A DNA stretch of 64,000 bases from Lewinellaceae bacterium (GTDB lineage Bacteria > Bacteroidota > Bacteroidia > Chitinophagales > Saprospiraceae), in NCBI GenBank assembly GCA_016711435.1, contig JADJSY010000004.1, positions 161,477-225,476 of the forward strand, read 5' to 3'. Shown piece after piece: positions 1 to 9,189 of the stretch. The stretch's first letter is position 1, and each line of letters starts with the position of its first letter. Both the position numbers and the translations under genes were made by a program. The notes below the pieces were generated by a model that was not told where the DNA came from, made no database searches, and saw only the letters and a program-made list of their open reading frames with translations.

Positions 1-252
1 TCACAGATACCTTCCAATGTGCGCGGCACCTGCTTTATCATCGGTGGCGTTCCCTACGAACTCGCCAAACAAACCCGCGCCGGCAAAGAGCGTTATACCG
101 TGCTAAAAGCCCCGGCCGACTATAAAGCAGAAGGCGCCAAACAGGAAGCCGGCCTCAATATCTATGCCGCTGTCGCCGAAGCAACCGGCTGCAAACAGTT
201 CGTTTTTGACTGGGACGCTAATTTTACAATTGGGTTTCTGTTGAATATGTAA
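1..252 (+). CDS. C-terminal end of an unrecognised protein, cut by the window start
   Basis: Frame 1 is open from the first base to a TAA at 250-252, giving the last 83 codons of a gene that starts before the window. The only internal start-like codon is a GTG at 19, which is probably not a real start. The fragment has a hydrophobic stretch (TCFIIGGVPY) and an Ala-rich helix-like stretch (NIYAAVAEATGC). I recognise no family. The stop lies 5 nt before a long palindrome that begins at 258. Confidence 0.5.
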   Translation, partial: SQIPSNVRGTCFIIGGVPYELAKQTRAGKERYTVLKAPADYKAEGAKQEAGLNIYAAVAEATGCKQFVFDWDANFTIGFLLNM

Positions 253-257
253 AAAAT

Positions 258-366
258 GGCAACTGTTTAGCCCTTGGGATGGAGAGCGGAATTTATTCCG
301 CCTTTTAAAACAGTCTTAAAAGGCGGAATAAATTCCTCTCTCCATCCCACCGGCTAAACAGTTACC
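258..366. repeat. Long intergenic palindrome, 51-nt arms
   Basis: Arms 258-308 and 316-366 are inverted copies with only a few mismatches around a 7-nt loop. The inner part (GGCGGAATAAATTCC) is perfectly paired. It starts 5 nt after the stop of the preceding + gene and is followed directly by a second, shorter hairpin at 377-420. It probably acts at the 3' end of the transcript, but its function is not shown. Confidence 0.85.
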
Positions 367-376
367 AAAATGAAAT

Positions 377-420
377 AAAAAATCCCGAATTTCTCAATCA
401 AGAGAAATCCGGGATTTTTT
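377..420. terminator. Bidirectional intrinsic terminator
   Basis: A stem of about 19 bp (AAAAAATCCCGAATTTCTC with its complement, one mismatch) has an A-run on the left and a T-run on the right, so it reads as a terminator in both directions. It serves the partial + gene and the - strand T9SS gene ending at 514. The same ATCCCGAAT/ATCCGGGAT stem recurs at 18652, 28829 and 44682. Confidence 0.8.
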
Positions 421-464
421 ATAAGTAATCAAGCAAAATTAGTTTTGGTCAAATTATTTGTAAA

Positions 465-510
465 TGATTGATTATCAACACAAATAACGAATAACCAATA
501 ACTAATAACC
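465..510 (-). repeat. AT-rich 3' element, copy A (TTGATTATCAACAC then ATAACC words)
   Basis: It contains TTGATTATCAACAC followed by repeated AATAACC/AATAACG words. Similar copies occur at 18726-18773 and, inverted, at 56975-57021. Here it sits between the stop of the - strand gene (514) and the hairpin at 377-420, so it lies in that gene's 3' untranslated region. Confidence 0.6.
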
Positions 511-513
511 AAA

Positions 514-2276
514 TTACTTCTGCACAATAAACTTCTTGGTCAGCGTACCTTCTTTGGTCGCAATACGCGCCAGATAAGTACCTGATGCGAGTTGACCGAT
601 CTGGTATGTCAATGTTTCATTACTCATACCATAGCGGTCATCAATGTACACCGTACGACCGTTAATATCAGCGATAGTAACCGTAATATCCGTTGCTTTA
701 TCGAGCTGAAGACCCAGATTGATTACATCTTTGGCCGGGTTCGGGAATACATTCATATAGGAATCCGGCAGCGGCTTCTCGTCAGTTGTAACCACCAGAT
801 CGATGTACATCCGCATTACTGCAGCGTTGATTTGATCTGTAAAACCGGTGTACCAAAGATCCGTATAAAACAGGAAATATATACCGCCGCCAGGGCCGGC
901 AAGTTCGAGGTCTTCGTCGACTGCCTGGAATACAAATCGGCTGCTATCCGCATAAAATGCCGACACGATGTATTGTGCGCCATTTTCCAGGGCAACACCT
1001 GGCAGAGCCGTATTGAGGTCTGTCAGTTCTACCTGGTGCAACTGGCCTTGCGTAGCATTGGAAGGAGCGGCAAAAGTACCCGTTCCTACCCAATCATAAC
1101 TGGTGGACTGGTATGCTGCGCGATCCCAGGCAGCGCTAGCCCAATCGGCATCTGTTAACTCATCCTTTACGCGGAAGAGTGAAATATCTGCTACAATCTG
1201 AGTAATCAACGGATTGTTTGGGGGGGGGTTGGTAAAGTGCGCAAACTCAACCGTCTTAACTTCATAATTGTCTAATGCTCCGGCAGACATGGTATACAGA
1301 CTACCCATAGCATAACCTGACGCAGGTATTGTACCCGGGCGGATACCGTTTGTGGTATTGTCGTCTTTCGCAAACAGGTTTTCTGTTACCTTGAAGGCGG
1401 CTCTGAGTTCATCTTCAAATACATTTCCGCCGATCGGATCGCTGGTAGACGAATAAACAACGCTATAATCGCCGAGGGGCAATTCGGGTGCATAAACACC
1501 CGGAATTTCAAAAAAACTGTCTACCACATCTGCTGTGAGCAACGGAATATCGAGAGAAGTGGTATAAAGTACCGCTCCGGCGGTGTCGAGTACGGATGCG
1601 GTCAAAACCACATTGGTCTGGTCCACGCCGCGTACATTCGTCACATTGGCAGAAAAACCGAAGGTATCGGTAGCAATCTGGGTGACAGGCGTTTGTGCAT
1701 TTTGAACGGGAAAAAAGTGCTCGCCATATACACATTCGGCGGATTGATACATACTTCCACTTCCTGGCCGCTATCGATCGCATTGGCAAGGAAGGCGCCC
1801 ATCTGGCGGCTCGTGTTGAGCACCGGAATTGTAATCAGCGGATCGGTACCGGTCAAAAGCAGAAAAGTACAGTCCGTATGCGCGGCAGTTGCAGAGTTAT
1901 TGGCAATGATCACAGCTACTGCGCCTGCAGCTTGTGCGCGCAAAGCCTTGACGGTGAAGTTGCAGGTACCGCGGCGGATAAAAGCAATTTTTCCGGCAAA
2001 AGAACCGGCAGGAATAGAATCGCAGGCCAGCGTATCGTTTCCGATTACGTCACGCGCCCACTCGATAGGCGCACACAAATCCGTGGTGATGGCGCCGCCG
2101 AATTGGGAGGTACCAAAACCGCAGGCGCCTTCTTCAAACTCGGTGGTCACACCGCCTACTGTTACAAAAAATGTCAGGTGGGCGTTTTCAGTCTGGGCGA
2201 ATGCGTTTTGAGTGAAAAGGATTTGGAAAAGGGCAAACAGTAGCAGCCCGGGAGAAAGTAGTGAAAATTTCTTCAT
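514..2276 (-). CDS. Secreted PA-domain protein with T9SS sorting domain (one frameshift)
   Basis: Two overlapping frames make one gene of about 587 codons. The first (2276 down to about 1711) has a Sec signal peptide (MKKFSLLSPGLLLFALFQ, ending near AFAQ). A protease-associated (PA) domain follows at about residues 60-180, with the typical GKIAFIRRGTCNF and ALRAQAAGAVAVIIAN segments. The second frame carries a beta-rich middle and a C-terminal T9SS type A domain (NVFPNPAKD, DINGRTV, LASGTYLARI, KKFIVQK). One extra base in the A6 run at 1711-1716 joins STFF to PVQNAQTPV. Its middle and end resemble the gene at 28899-30706, so the two are paralogues. PA domains usually mediate protein interaction; no protease domain is visible. 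The indel may be a sequencing error or a real mutation. Confidence 0.75.
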
Positions 2277-2317
2277 ACTCGTAAGACAGGTTAATTAATC
2301 ATGAAATGTTATGGCGG

Positions 2318-2325
2318 CAAAGATA
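2318..2325 (-). promoter_or_regulatory. Bacteroidota -7 element (TATCTTTG)
   Basis: On the - strand TATCTTTG matches TAnnTTTG and stands about 42 nt before the ATG at 2276. A TTGG at a plausible -33 distance lies about 22 nt further upstream. It drives the PA-domain gene. Confidence 0.65.
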
Positions 2326-2672
2326 GAATCCCCATCGGAATGACCAATTTTTTTATGGCACTTGGTCATTTTTTTACATCCTGGAACGACAAACGCTCCT
2401 TTTACATGGTTACTCAAGGTATGCAACCCTGTTTTCGGCTATTTGGTTGCACAATTTCGTTATAATCCACTTATTCAAACGGGATCGTTTCAAATTTTAA
2501 CCAAACAACACCTAATAAAAAATTAAACGGTTCGTTAAACCCTCTTTTAATCCTTCGGTCAAATACGCAGTTTTTGCCGACAGCAGTCAGCTGAACACCC
2601 GCCCTCAAATAGCCCGCCGTTCCCCATTCGACTGCGACACAACCGATTTTATCACTAAACAAATCTTCCAAG
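2326..2672. other. Intergenic spacer without a recognised feature
   Basis: This spacer lies between the divergent PA-domain and DUF1800 genes. Apart from the promoter at 2318-2325 I see no convincing gene, hairpin or repeat. It is one of the few long spacers here with no palindrome. Confidence 0.5.
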
Positions 2673-4325
2673 ATGGCTTCCTTGAATCCCTTGCAAGGTG
2701 CACTGGGCCGTCGACGCGCCGCTCACTTGCTGCGTCGAACTTCGTATCGCTTCAGCAAAGCGAAAGTACTCGAAATGGCCGACCAGACAGCTGCCCAAGC
2801 CCTGCCTTCCCTGCTCACCCTGAATCCTTTCCAGTTGGACCAACCTGTTTACGGCGCTGCGAATACGACCTGGATTCTTCCGCTACCCGGGTTAAGTGTA
2901 GCCAGTTATCCCGCGCAGGATTTCGTATTGCGCCGTTATCTCATCGGCTGGTGGCTCCATGAAGCGCTGCACGATGCCGGTATCGGGCATAAAATGACCT
3001 TGTTTTTCCACCAGTTTATGGCTGTGGCGATCACTACCTCCAACAATCAGCATTATTTCGACTATTTGTCGCTCATGCGCTGGGGTGCGCTGGGGAATTT
3101 TAAAAAATTAGCCACCAAATTAGTGACAGATAACGCCATGCTGCGCTACCTGAATAATAACCAGAACAATAAAAACAACCCGGACGAGAATTTTGCCCGG
3201 GAGTTTTTTGAACTGTTTACCGTCGGAAAAGGCCCGCAGATCGGCCCCGGCGACTATACCAATTATACGGAAGAGGATATTGTGGAATCAGCCAAAGTCC
3301 TCACCGGCTTCAGGATTCGTCCCAACCGGGATATTATTGACCCCGAAACAGGTATTCCAAGCGGAGGCGTCAATCCGGGGCAGCACGTGCCGGGCAACAA
3401 AACATTCTCCGCGCATTTTCAGGGAACGGTTATCACTGGCGAAACAACTCCAACCATCAATGGCATGTGGGCGGAACTAAACGCTTTCGTTGACATGGTA
3501 TTTGCACAACCTGAAACAGCCAAAAACCTCTGCCGCCGCCTGTACCGCTATTTTGTGAGCCGGAATATCAGTGATGAAATTGAAAATGAAATCATCGTCC
3601 CCCTTTCCAACACCTTGATTGCCAATAACTTTGAAGTAAAACCGGTACTCGAACAACTTTTACAAAGCGAACACTTTTTCGACCTCGACGATTCTGACAA
3701 TGCGGACGAGATAATCGGCGGCATTATCAAATCGCCGCTCGAACTCACGCTTCAGTCGCTTTCGTTTTTTGACGTGAGCATCCCGGATCCGCTGACACAA
3801 AATCAGGCACACTACCTGCAATTCTATTCCCAGGCCTTGCAGGATCGCGCGCTCGGATCTGCCAATTTCCCCATTTTCAATCCTTCCGATGTGGCAGGTT
3901 ATCCTGCTTACTACCAGGTTCCGGGTTTTCAGCGCCAATGGTTTAATTCGAGCACCATCATTGCCCGGTACAAATGGCCTGCCATGATGCTGACCGGAAC
4001 ACGTCAGATCGGCGGAGGCATCAACCAGCCAATCGGTATCAAACTCAATGCTGCCCCTTGGGTACGCGACAGCGGTATATCTGCTGATCCGGCGGATCCT
4101 TATGTATTAGTTCAGGATTTGCTGGAGTTTTTATTGCCCGAAGAGGCGGATAACGACCGTTTCAACTATTTCTACATCGACGTTTTTCTGGATGAATTGC
4201 CTCCTGCAGACTGGACGTATGAATGGCAGAACTATATCGCAACCGGAAACGCCACGGAAGTGAACCTTGCACTCGACCGGCTTATCCAGGCGATTATGTA
4301 TTCGCCCGAGTACCAGACATTCTAA
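2673..4325 (+). CDS. DUF1800 family protein
   Basis: This 550-residue protein opens with the DUF1800 signature (GRRRAAHLLRRTSYRFS). It then has LFFHQFMAV near residue 110, NPDENFAREFFELFTVGKG near 170 and VLTGFR near 210. The family is common in Bacteroidota and Planctomycetes and is normally encoded next to a DUF1501 gene, as here (33-bp gap to the next ATG). Its biochemical role is unknown. No signal peptide is visible at the N-terminus, so export, if any, would need its partner or a different start. It is probably co-transcribed with the DUF1501 gene. Confidence 0.85.
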   Translation: MASLNPLQGALGRRRAAHLLRRTSYRFSKAKVLEMADQTAAQALPSLLTLNPFQLDQPVYGAANTTWILPLPGLSVASYPAQDFVLRRYLIGWWLHEALHDAGIGHKMTLFFHQFMAVAITTSNNQHYFDYLSLMRWGALGNFKKLATKLVTDNAMLRYLNNNQNNKNNPDENFAREFFELFTVGKGPQIGPGDYTNYTEEDIVESAKVLTGFRIRPNRDIIDPETGIPSGGVNPGQHVPGNKTFSAHFQGTVITGETTPTINGMWAELNAFVDMVFAQPETAKNLCRRLYRYFVSRNISDEIENEIIVPLSNTLIANNFEVKPVLEQLLQSEHFFDLDDSDNADEIIGGIIKSPLELTLQSLSFFDVSIPDPLTQNQAHYLQFYSQALQDRALGSANFPIFNPSDVAGYPAYYQVPGFQRQWFNSSTIIARYKWPAMMLTGTRQIGGGINQPIGIKLNAAPWVRDSGISADPADPYVLVQDLLEFLLPEEADNDRFNYFYIDVFLDELPPADWTYEWQNYIATGNATEVNLALDRLIQAIMYSPEYQTF

Positions 4326-4358
4326 GCATCATTCATTCGCTCAATCACATATTGAAAA

Positions 4359-6017
4359 ATGAAAAGAAGAAATTTTCTCAAAATATTTCCAGCAGCGGGG
4401 GTAACATCCTTCGTTGTGAACGGCCACGCCATGCGGCCTTTTGCCAATAGCAAAATTGCTAAAATCATGTCCGCCTGTGAAGATGTGGAAGACCGCGTAC
4501 TTGTGCTGATACAACTGAAAGGCGGCAATGACGGCTTGAACTGCATTGTTCCGATCGAACAGTACGATCTGTATGCCAACCTCCGGCCTTCGATCAAAAT
4601 ATCGGATACAGGCAATGAAAAATACATTAACCTGGATACGACCCTGAGTTCGCCCAGGCAGGTAGGACTTCACCCTAAAATGCTGGCACTCAAACAATTG
4701 TATGACAAAGGTTGGGCGTCCGTCATTCAGGCTGCGGGATATGAAAATGTAAATCAATCGCATTTCACCGGCACCGATTTATGGCTTTCAGGCGGTGACA
4801 GTACACAGGAAGGCAGCGCTATCGGTTCGGGTTGGATGGGTCGATCCCTTCAGGCAATGTACCCCGATGTATTGGGTAGCCCAACGACCAACAACCCTGA
4901 TCCGCTGGGTATCCAGTTAGGCGACTCCAGCCCTTCGCTGGGTTTTCATACGGAAACGGAACACCAGAATGTCATCAACCTGAGCGGCCAGGACGCTGCC
5001 GGTTTTTATTCACTGATACAGACCATCGGCGGGGCGCCCCTGCTCAACATCCCGGCATCCGAATACGGCGATGAAATCGAATATATCCAGGGTGTGGAAC
5101 GTAGCGTAAACGATTACGCCGAACGTATCAGCCAGGTATTCAATGCCGGAAGCAATGCGATTACTTACCCAGCCAACTCTTCCTTAGCCGATCAGTTGAA
5201 AACCATCGCAAGGCTCATTAAAGGCGGTTGCAAAACCAAAATATACCTGTGCCAGATGGGTGGTTTTGACACGCACGGTTCCCAGATTCTGGAAAACAAC
5301 CCTGCTTCGGGGACGCATGCCGACTTGCTTCAAAATCTCGCCGATTCTGTTAAAGCCTTCTTCGACGACCTGGAAGCGATGGATCTGGCCGACCGGGTAG
5401 TAGGTTGCACGTTCTCCGAGTTTGGCCGTTGCGCCCGTGAAAACGGTTCGCTGGGTTCCGACCACGGCACCCTGGCGCCCATGTTTCTTTTTGGAAAAAA
5501 TATCCAGGCAGGCGTACAAGGCAACAACGTCAACCTCGCCAACCTGACCCAGGATAATCAGTTGCAGGGCGTTCAAAACGATTACAGGCAGGTGTTTGCC
5601 ACCCTGTTGCAGGACTGGCTGGGCGCCAACAATTACGTGCTGGAACAAACCATGTTCGAGGGTTATCCCAAAATCCCGGTGGTGGATAGTGTGGCGTTGG
5701 TTACTCCCGACTGTTATGTTGGTGGTACGGTTTCTACATTCAACGCCTACCATAAACCGCGTGCCTTACAGGTTTACCCAAATCCGGCCCGTGTCAGTGC
5801 GGAAGTAACGTTCCAGAGCGATAACGCTTTTGATGCGCGGCTCACGCTGCACAGCCTGGGCGGCTCTATGGTATCGGCTACCAATGCCCGCATACAGCCC
5901 GGCGGCAACCTGTACTACCTCGATGTGTCTGCTTTACCGCCCGGACAATATTTTGTGCGGATGGAAAGCAAAAACAACGGCGCCGCAGAAGTGGTCAAAT
6001 TAAGCGTCGTACGCTGA
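4359..6017 (+). CDS. DUF1501 family protein with Tat-like signal and T9SS sorting domain
   Basis: This is a 552-residue protein. The N-terminus has a twin-arginine type motif (KRRNFLK) before a short hydrophobic stretch. The body carries the DUF1501 hallmarks: LIQLKGGNDGLN near residue 50, GGFDTHGSQ near 300, TFSEFGR near 350 and GSDHG near 366. DUF1501 proteins are related to the sulfatase/phosphatase fold but their activity is unproven. From about residue 470 (VYPNPA, ALPPGQYFVRM) it has a T9SS type A sorting domain, so it should end at the cell surface. A Tat-like leader on a T9SS cargo is unusual. It follows the DUF1800 gene by 33 bp. Confidence 0.88.
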   Translation: MKRRNFLKIFPAAGVTSFVVNGHAMRPFANSKIAKIMSACEDVEDRVLVLIQLKGGNDGLNCIVPIEQYDLYANLRPSIKISDTGNEKYINLDTTLSSPRQVGLHPKMLALKQLYDKGWASVIQAAGYENVNQSHFTGTDLWLSGGDSTQEGSAIGSGWMGRSLQAMYPDVLGSPTTNNPDPLGIQLGDSSPSLGFHTETEHQNVINLSGQDAAGFYSLIQTIGGAPLLNIPASEYGDEIEYIQGVERSVNDYAERISQVFNAGSNAITYPANSSLADQLKTIARLIKGGCKTKIYLCQMGGFDTHGSQILENNPASGTHADLLQNLADSVKAFFDDLEAMDLADRVVGCTFSEFGRCARENGSLGSDHGTLAPMFLFGKNIQAGVQGNNVNLANLTQDNQLQGVQNDYRQVFATLLQDWLGANNYVLEQTMFEGYPKIPVVDSVALVTPDCYVGGTVSTFNAYHKPRALQVYPNPARVSAEVTFQSDNAFDARLTLHSLGGSMVSATNARIQPGGNLYYLDVSALPPGQYFVRMESKNNGAAEVVKLSVVR

Positions 6018-6021
6018 TTTT

Positions 6022-6194
6022 GGGTGTTTGGTGTTTAGTGTTTAGTGTTTGGGGCGCTTCGCCCTGGCCGTGTATGGCGTTTGGTGTTTCGTGTTTGGGG
6101 CGCTTCGCCTTTAGTAATTGTGGTAGTTTGGCCAAAACTCACACTGTTGCCAAAGGCGAAGCGCCCTAAACACTATACACCAAACACCAAACAC
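6022..6194. repeat. Palindromic repeat, GTTTGGTGTTT family, copy 1
   Basis: The left arm is present twice (6022-6064 and 6076-6113), each made of GTGTTTGGTGTTTAG-type words ending in GGGGCGCTTCGCC. One inverted copy lies at 6149-6194. The loop (TTTGGCCAAAACTCACAC) resembles the loops of the copies at 9066 and 52204, so these are related copies of one element. The left arm starts 5 nt after the stop of the DUF1501 gene. Confidence 0.85.
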
Positions 6195-6355
6195 AGGGTT
6201 CAAAAGTAGAAAGTAACAGAATTTTTACGGATGCCAGGTGGTTATTACTGCCTGGCATCTGATATTTGATCGAAATTTGTGCCCGCGCACAGACAGATTG
6301 CAACCGGCAATTCGTTTGTAGTCGATTAAATGTTCTGACCACAAAGACTTTCTAC

Positions 6356-7405
6356 ATGCAACAGCGATTATTGACCTTTCTATTTCTACTTTTTTTCACG
6401 ACAGATTTCTATGCTCAGGAGCACGCGGACTGCGTTAGTGCCATGGATATCTGTGAAAAAAAGGCTTACCACATCGACAAGGCCGGTGGAGAAGGCCGGG
6501 ATCGAACCGAAGCCGATATGATGACCTGCTTTTTGAACAGTGAAAATGCAGGGCAAGCGGAAGAAAACTCCACCTGGATCAAATTTGAAATCGTCAAAAA
6601 CGGCCAACTCACCTTTGCCATTACCCCGCATCGTGTAACGGACGATCTTGACTGGGTGGTTTACCGCCTGGCGCCCTCCGGCGACTGCGCCACTAAAAAA
6701 GTAGTGCGCTGCATGGCCGCCGGCGATGGTGAATCGCTGAGCCTCAGCAGTCCCTGTATGGGCGAAACGGGCCTCCGGTGGGGCGAAGCGGACGACAGTG
6801 AAAATGCCGGGTGCAGCGATCCCGACGATAATGCCTGGCTGGCGCCCTTAAAAGTGACCAAAGGTGAAAAATATGTTCTCCTGGTCAGCAACGTGACCAG
6901 CAAAGGTCCCGGATTCAGTATCCGTTTTGGGGGAACCGCCATGCTCCCCTGCGATAAAGAGAAGGAAAAAGAGCCTAAAAAAACAAAACCGGATGTGGTG
7001 GCCAAAACAGTAAAACCGCCTAAAAAGGAGGTTCCGATTGCGCAAACTAGCGCCCCCCTGATGATCGGAGGCCGGGAAGTCGAAGTCGGCGACGAATTGA
7101 AAGTAAAAAGCCGAACTATCAAGGTCAAGGTGTGGGACAGCCAGGTGGAAGACGGCGATATTATTTCCATTTACCTGGATGATAAAAAAGTAATCAGCCG
7201 GATTTACCTGCGACCCAAGCCACAGGAATACGAAATTCAGTTGCCTGCAGGAAAAGAACATTACCTCACGGTATATGCAGACGATTTCGGTAAAGCCGAA
7301 CCGAATACAGCCAAAGTTTCCATCAATGATGGCGTGAGCGAACAAATTATCGACCTGGTGGCAGGGCGAAGCAAACAGGAGAGCGTGCGGATTGTGACGG
7401 AATGA
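6356..7405 (+). CDS. Secreted protein of unknown function
   Basis: I start it at the ATG at 6356 because it opens directly into a Sec signal peptide (MQQRLLTFLFLLFFTT, ending near FYAQ); the longer reading from 6266 adds nothing signal-like. The mature part has six or more cysteines in the first 180 residues (DCVSAMDICEK, VRCMAAG, AGCSDPDDN). A Lys/Pro-rich linker (KEKEKEPKKTKPD) follows, then a beta-rich tail of about 110 residues (EVEVGDELKVKSRTIKVKVWD). The cysteine-rich part resembles N-terminal modules of Saprospiria secreted proteins, but I cannot name a family. No T9SS sorting domain is present, so it probably stays periplasmic. Confidence 0.7.
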   Translation: MQQRLLTFLFLLFFTTDFYAQEHADCVSAMDICEKKAYHIDKAGGEGRDRTEADMMTCFLNSENAGQAEENSTWIKFEIVKNGQLTFAITPHRVTDDLDWVVYRLAPSGDCATKKVVRCMAAGDGESLSLSSPCMGETGLRWGEADDSENAGCSDPDDNAWLAPLKVTKGEKYVLLVSNVTSKGPGFSIRFGGTAMLPCDKEKEKEPKKTKPDVVAKTVKPPKKEVPIAQTSAPLMIGGREVEVGDELKVKSRTIKVKVWDSQVEDGDIISIYLDDKKVISRIYLRPKPQEYEIQLPAGKEHYLTVYADDFGKAEPNTAKVSINDGVSEQIIDLVAGRSKQESVRIVTE

Positions 7406-7406
7406 A

Positions 7407-7611
7407 GGTGAGGTGAGAGGAGGGTTTGATGGGTTTGAGAGGAAGGGTTTGCGCTTGGTTTGATGGTTCAACTAAAATATCTAAGGAAACCAACACGAAT
7501 TAACTCAACACTAAAACACACACCATCACGATTCACAATTACAAGGCCTGAAAACCACACCAAAACCAAATCGGCCAAAGGGGACTTCTTCACTCTCTCA
7601 CCTCTCACTTC
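7407..7611. repeat. Imperfect palindromic spacer (GTGAGG / CTCACCTCTCAC words)
   Basis: The left part (GGTGAGGTGAGAGG, GGGTTTGATGGG) starts right after the stop at 7405. The right part (7541-7611) has GGCCTGAAAA, CCAAAACCAAATCGGCCAAA and CTCTCACCTCTCAC. The right part closely resembles the right arm of the palindrome at 47624-47715, so this is a diverged member of that family. Pairing between the two sides is only partial. Confidence 0.55.
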
Positions 7612-7652
7612 TCTGTGAACTTTGCCGCCCATTTGTGGTTTTACTGCTCATT

Positions 7653-8741
7653 ATGATAGGTTTTCGTTTTACAGATCACATACCAGATCCCGATCAAAGT
7701 ACTTTTGACCGGCTGTTCAAGATATTCCAGGAATTGATGTTGTACACTTCCGGCGACGTCTCCGAATCATTGGCATGGCTCAATGAATTGGACCGGGAAT
7801 ATAAACTCACCACCGACGAGTACGGCATGGGTGATTTTATCCGCGACCTGGAAGAACGCGGGTACATTCGCCGCGACGGCGGCGAAGAAGGCGGTATGGG
7901 GCCGACTTCCAAACTTGAAATCAGCCTGCGGCAAAAAAGCCTCGACGATATTTTCGGAGAATTAAAAAAAGCCAAAAGCGGGCGGCACAACACTTCCATC
8001 ATCGGACGCGGAGATGAATACACTTCCGATGTAAAACCGTATGAATTTGGCGACAGCCTCGAAAATCTGGCTGTAACCAATTCCTTGCGCAATGCCTATA
8101 TCAACCACGGTATCGACGAATTTAACCTCACGCAGGAAGACCTCGAAGTGCACGAAACCTATTTCCAGAGCCAGATGTCATCGGTGCTGATGATCGATAT
8201 TTCGCATTCCATGATCCTGTACGGAGAAGACCGCATCACTCCGGCCAAAAAAGTGGCCCTGGCCCTGGCGGAGTTTATCCAGACCCGTTATCCGAAAGAC
8301 ACGCTGGACATTCTGGTGTTCGGCGACGATGCCTGGCCCATCGAATTGAAAGACGTTCCGTACTTACAAGTGGGTGAATATCATACGAATACGGTGGCCG
8401 GGCTGGAATTGGCGCTCGATATTTTGAAAAAACGCCGCAACCCGAACAAACAAATTTTTATGATTACCGACGGCAAACCGACCTGCCTTAAAATCGGTAA
8501 AAATTACTATAAAAACGCCTTCGGTCTCGACCGAAAAATTGTAAATCGCTGCCTGAACCTGGCCATGCGCTGCAAAAAACTGGACGTGCCGATTACCACT
8601 TTTATGATCGCCCGCGACCCCTATCTGGTACGGTTTGTGGAGGCATTTACGGAAACCAACAAAGGCAAGGCGTTTTATTCTTCGTTGTCCGGCCTGGGTT
8701 CTTTTGTGCTGGAGAATTATAAGAAGAAGAAGCGGAAATAA
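7653..8741 (+). CDS. VWA domain protein
   Basis: I use the ATG at 7653 (MIGFRFTDHIPDPD). The earlier start-like codon at 7635 adds only six residues. The 362-residue cytoplasmic protein has a charged N-terminal half and a C-terminal von Willebrand factor A domain with a metal-binding DISHS motif (DxSxS), a downstream Thr and TDGKP. Proteins of this layout usually work with a MoxR-type AAA+ ATPase as metal-dependent chaperones, but no such ATPase is in this window. There is no signal peptide or membrane segment. The -7 region upstream (GAACTTTGCCGCC) is close to but not exactly TAnnTTTG. Confidence 0.8.
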   Translation: MIGFRFTDHIPDPDQSTFDRLFKIFQELMLYTSGDVSESLAWLNELDREYKLTTDEYGMGDFIRDLEERGYIRRDGGEEGGMGPTSKLEISLRQKSLDDIFGELKKAKSGRHNTSIIGRGDEYTSDVKPYEFGDSLENLAVTNSLRNAYINHGIDEFNLTQEDLEVHETYFQSQMSSVLMIDISHSMILYGEDRITPAKKVALALAEFIQTRYPKDTLDILVFGDDAWPIELKDVPYLQVGEYHTNTVAGLELALDILKKRRNPNKQIFMITDGKPTCLKIGKNYYKNAFGLDRKIVNRCLNLAMRCKKLDVPITTFMIARDPYLVRFVEAFTETNKGKAFYSSLSGLGSFVLENYKKKKRK

Positions 8742-8748
8742 GTGTCTT

Positions 8749-9048
8749 CTACCGGAAGTACATCAAAATAGCCCCGAACGCGGTAATAAGCAGAATAAGT
8801 ACCGTTGCCATGCGGATCGTGTACCGCATGTGGCGTATAAATCCTTCAATTTCGTTGCGAAACTGCGGATAACGGGGCAGTATTTCCGTTTCTAACTTTT
8901 GCCTGTTAAAAATATGGGCCGCGCCGAACTCCACTTTGTTGCGCACTAATACACCGTATAGTTTCAGCACTTTGGCCCGGAAGTACAGGTTTACAAAGAG
9001 CATAGCCACAAAAAGGCCGATCACGATGGAGATAAGCAAGATGTACAT
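8749..9048 (-). CDS. Small membrane protein with two transmembrane segments
   Basis: It starts at the ATG at 9048, which is only a few bases from a TATCTTTG promoter; the longer frame upstream is just the palindrome being read through. The 99-residue product has a transmembrane segment at each end (YILLISIVIGLFVAMLF and TVLILLITAFGAILMYF). Between them is a soluble Arg-rich loop with helical character (FNRQKLETEILPRYPQF). I recognise no family. It is convergent with the VWA gene, 7 bp apart. Confidence 0.65.
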   Translation of the reverse strand: MYILLISIVIGLFVAMLFVNLYFRAKVLKLYGVLVRNKVEFGAAHIFNRQKLETEILPRYPQFRNEIEGFIRHMRYTIRMATVLILLITAFGAILMYFR

Positions 9049-9052
9049 GGTG

Positions 9053-9060
9053 CAAAGATA
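9053..9060 (-). promoter_or_regulatory. -7 element TATCTTTG, near-leaderless start
   Basis: On the - strand TATCTTTG is followed 4 nt later by the ATG at 9048, so the transcript would be leaderless or nearly so. This supports the short start chosen for the small membrane protein. Confidence 0.6.
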
Positions 9061-9065
9061 AGGCG

Positions 9066-9189
9066 TGTTTGGTGTTTGGTGTATAGTGTTTGGGGCGCTT
9101 CGCCCTTGGCAGTAGTTGGTATTTTGGCCAATTTCCCACAAAGGCTAAAGGCGGAGCGACCTAAACACTAAACACCAAACACCAAACAC
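9066..9189. repeat. Palindromic repeat, GTTTGGTGTTT family, copy 2
   Basis: The left arm 9066-9108 (GTTTGGTGTTTGGTGTATAG, GGGGCGCTTCGCC) pairs with the right arm 9149-9189 (GGCGGAGCGACC, AAACACTAAACACC). The loop holds TTTTGGCC, as in copy 1. The right edge supplies the TAG stop codon of the YfhO gene, so the element abuts the coding sequence exactly. Confidence 0.85.

Noticed and set aside
2471..2671. Small - strand frame (66 codons) before DUF1800
   Set aside because: No start signal, no promoter and no family resemblance; it looks like chance open frame in the spacer.
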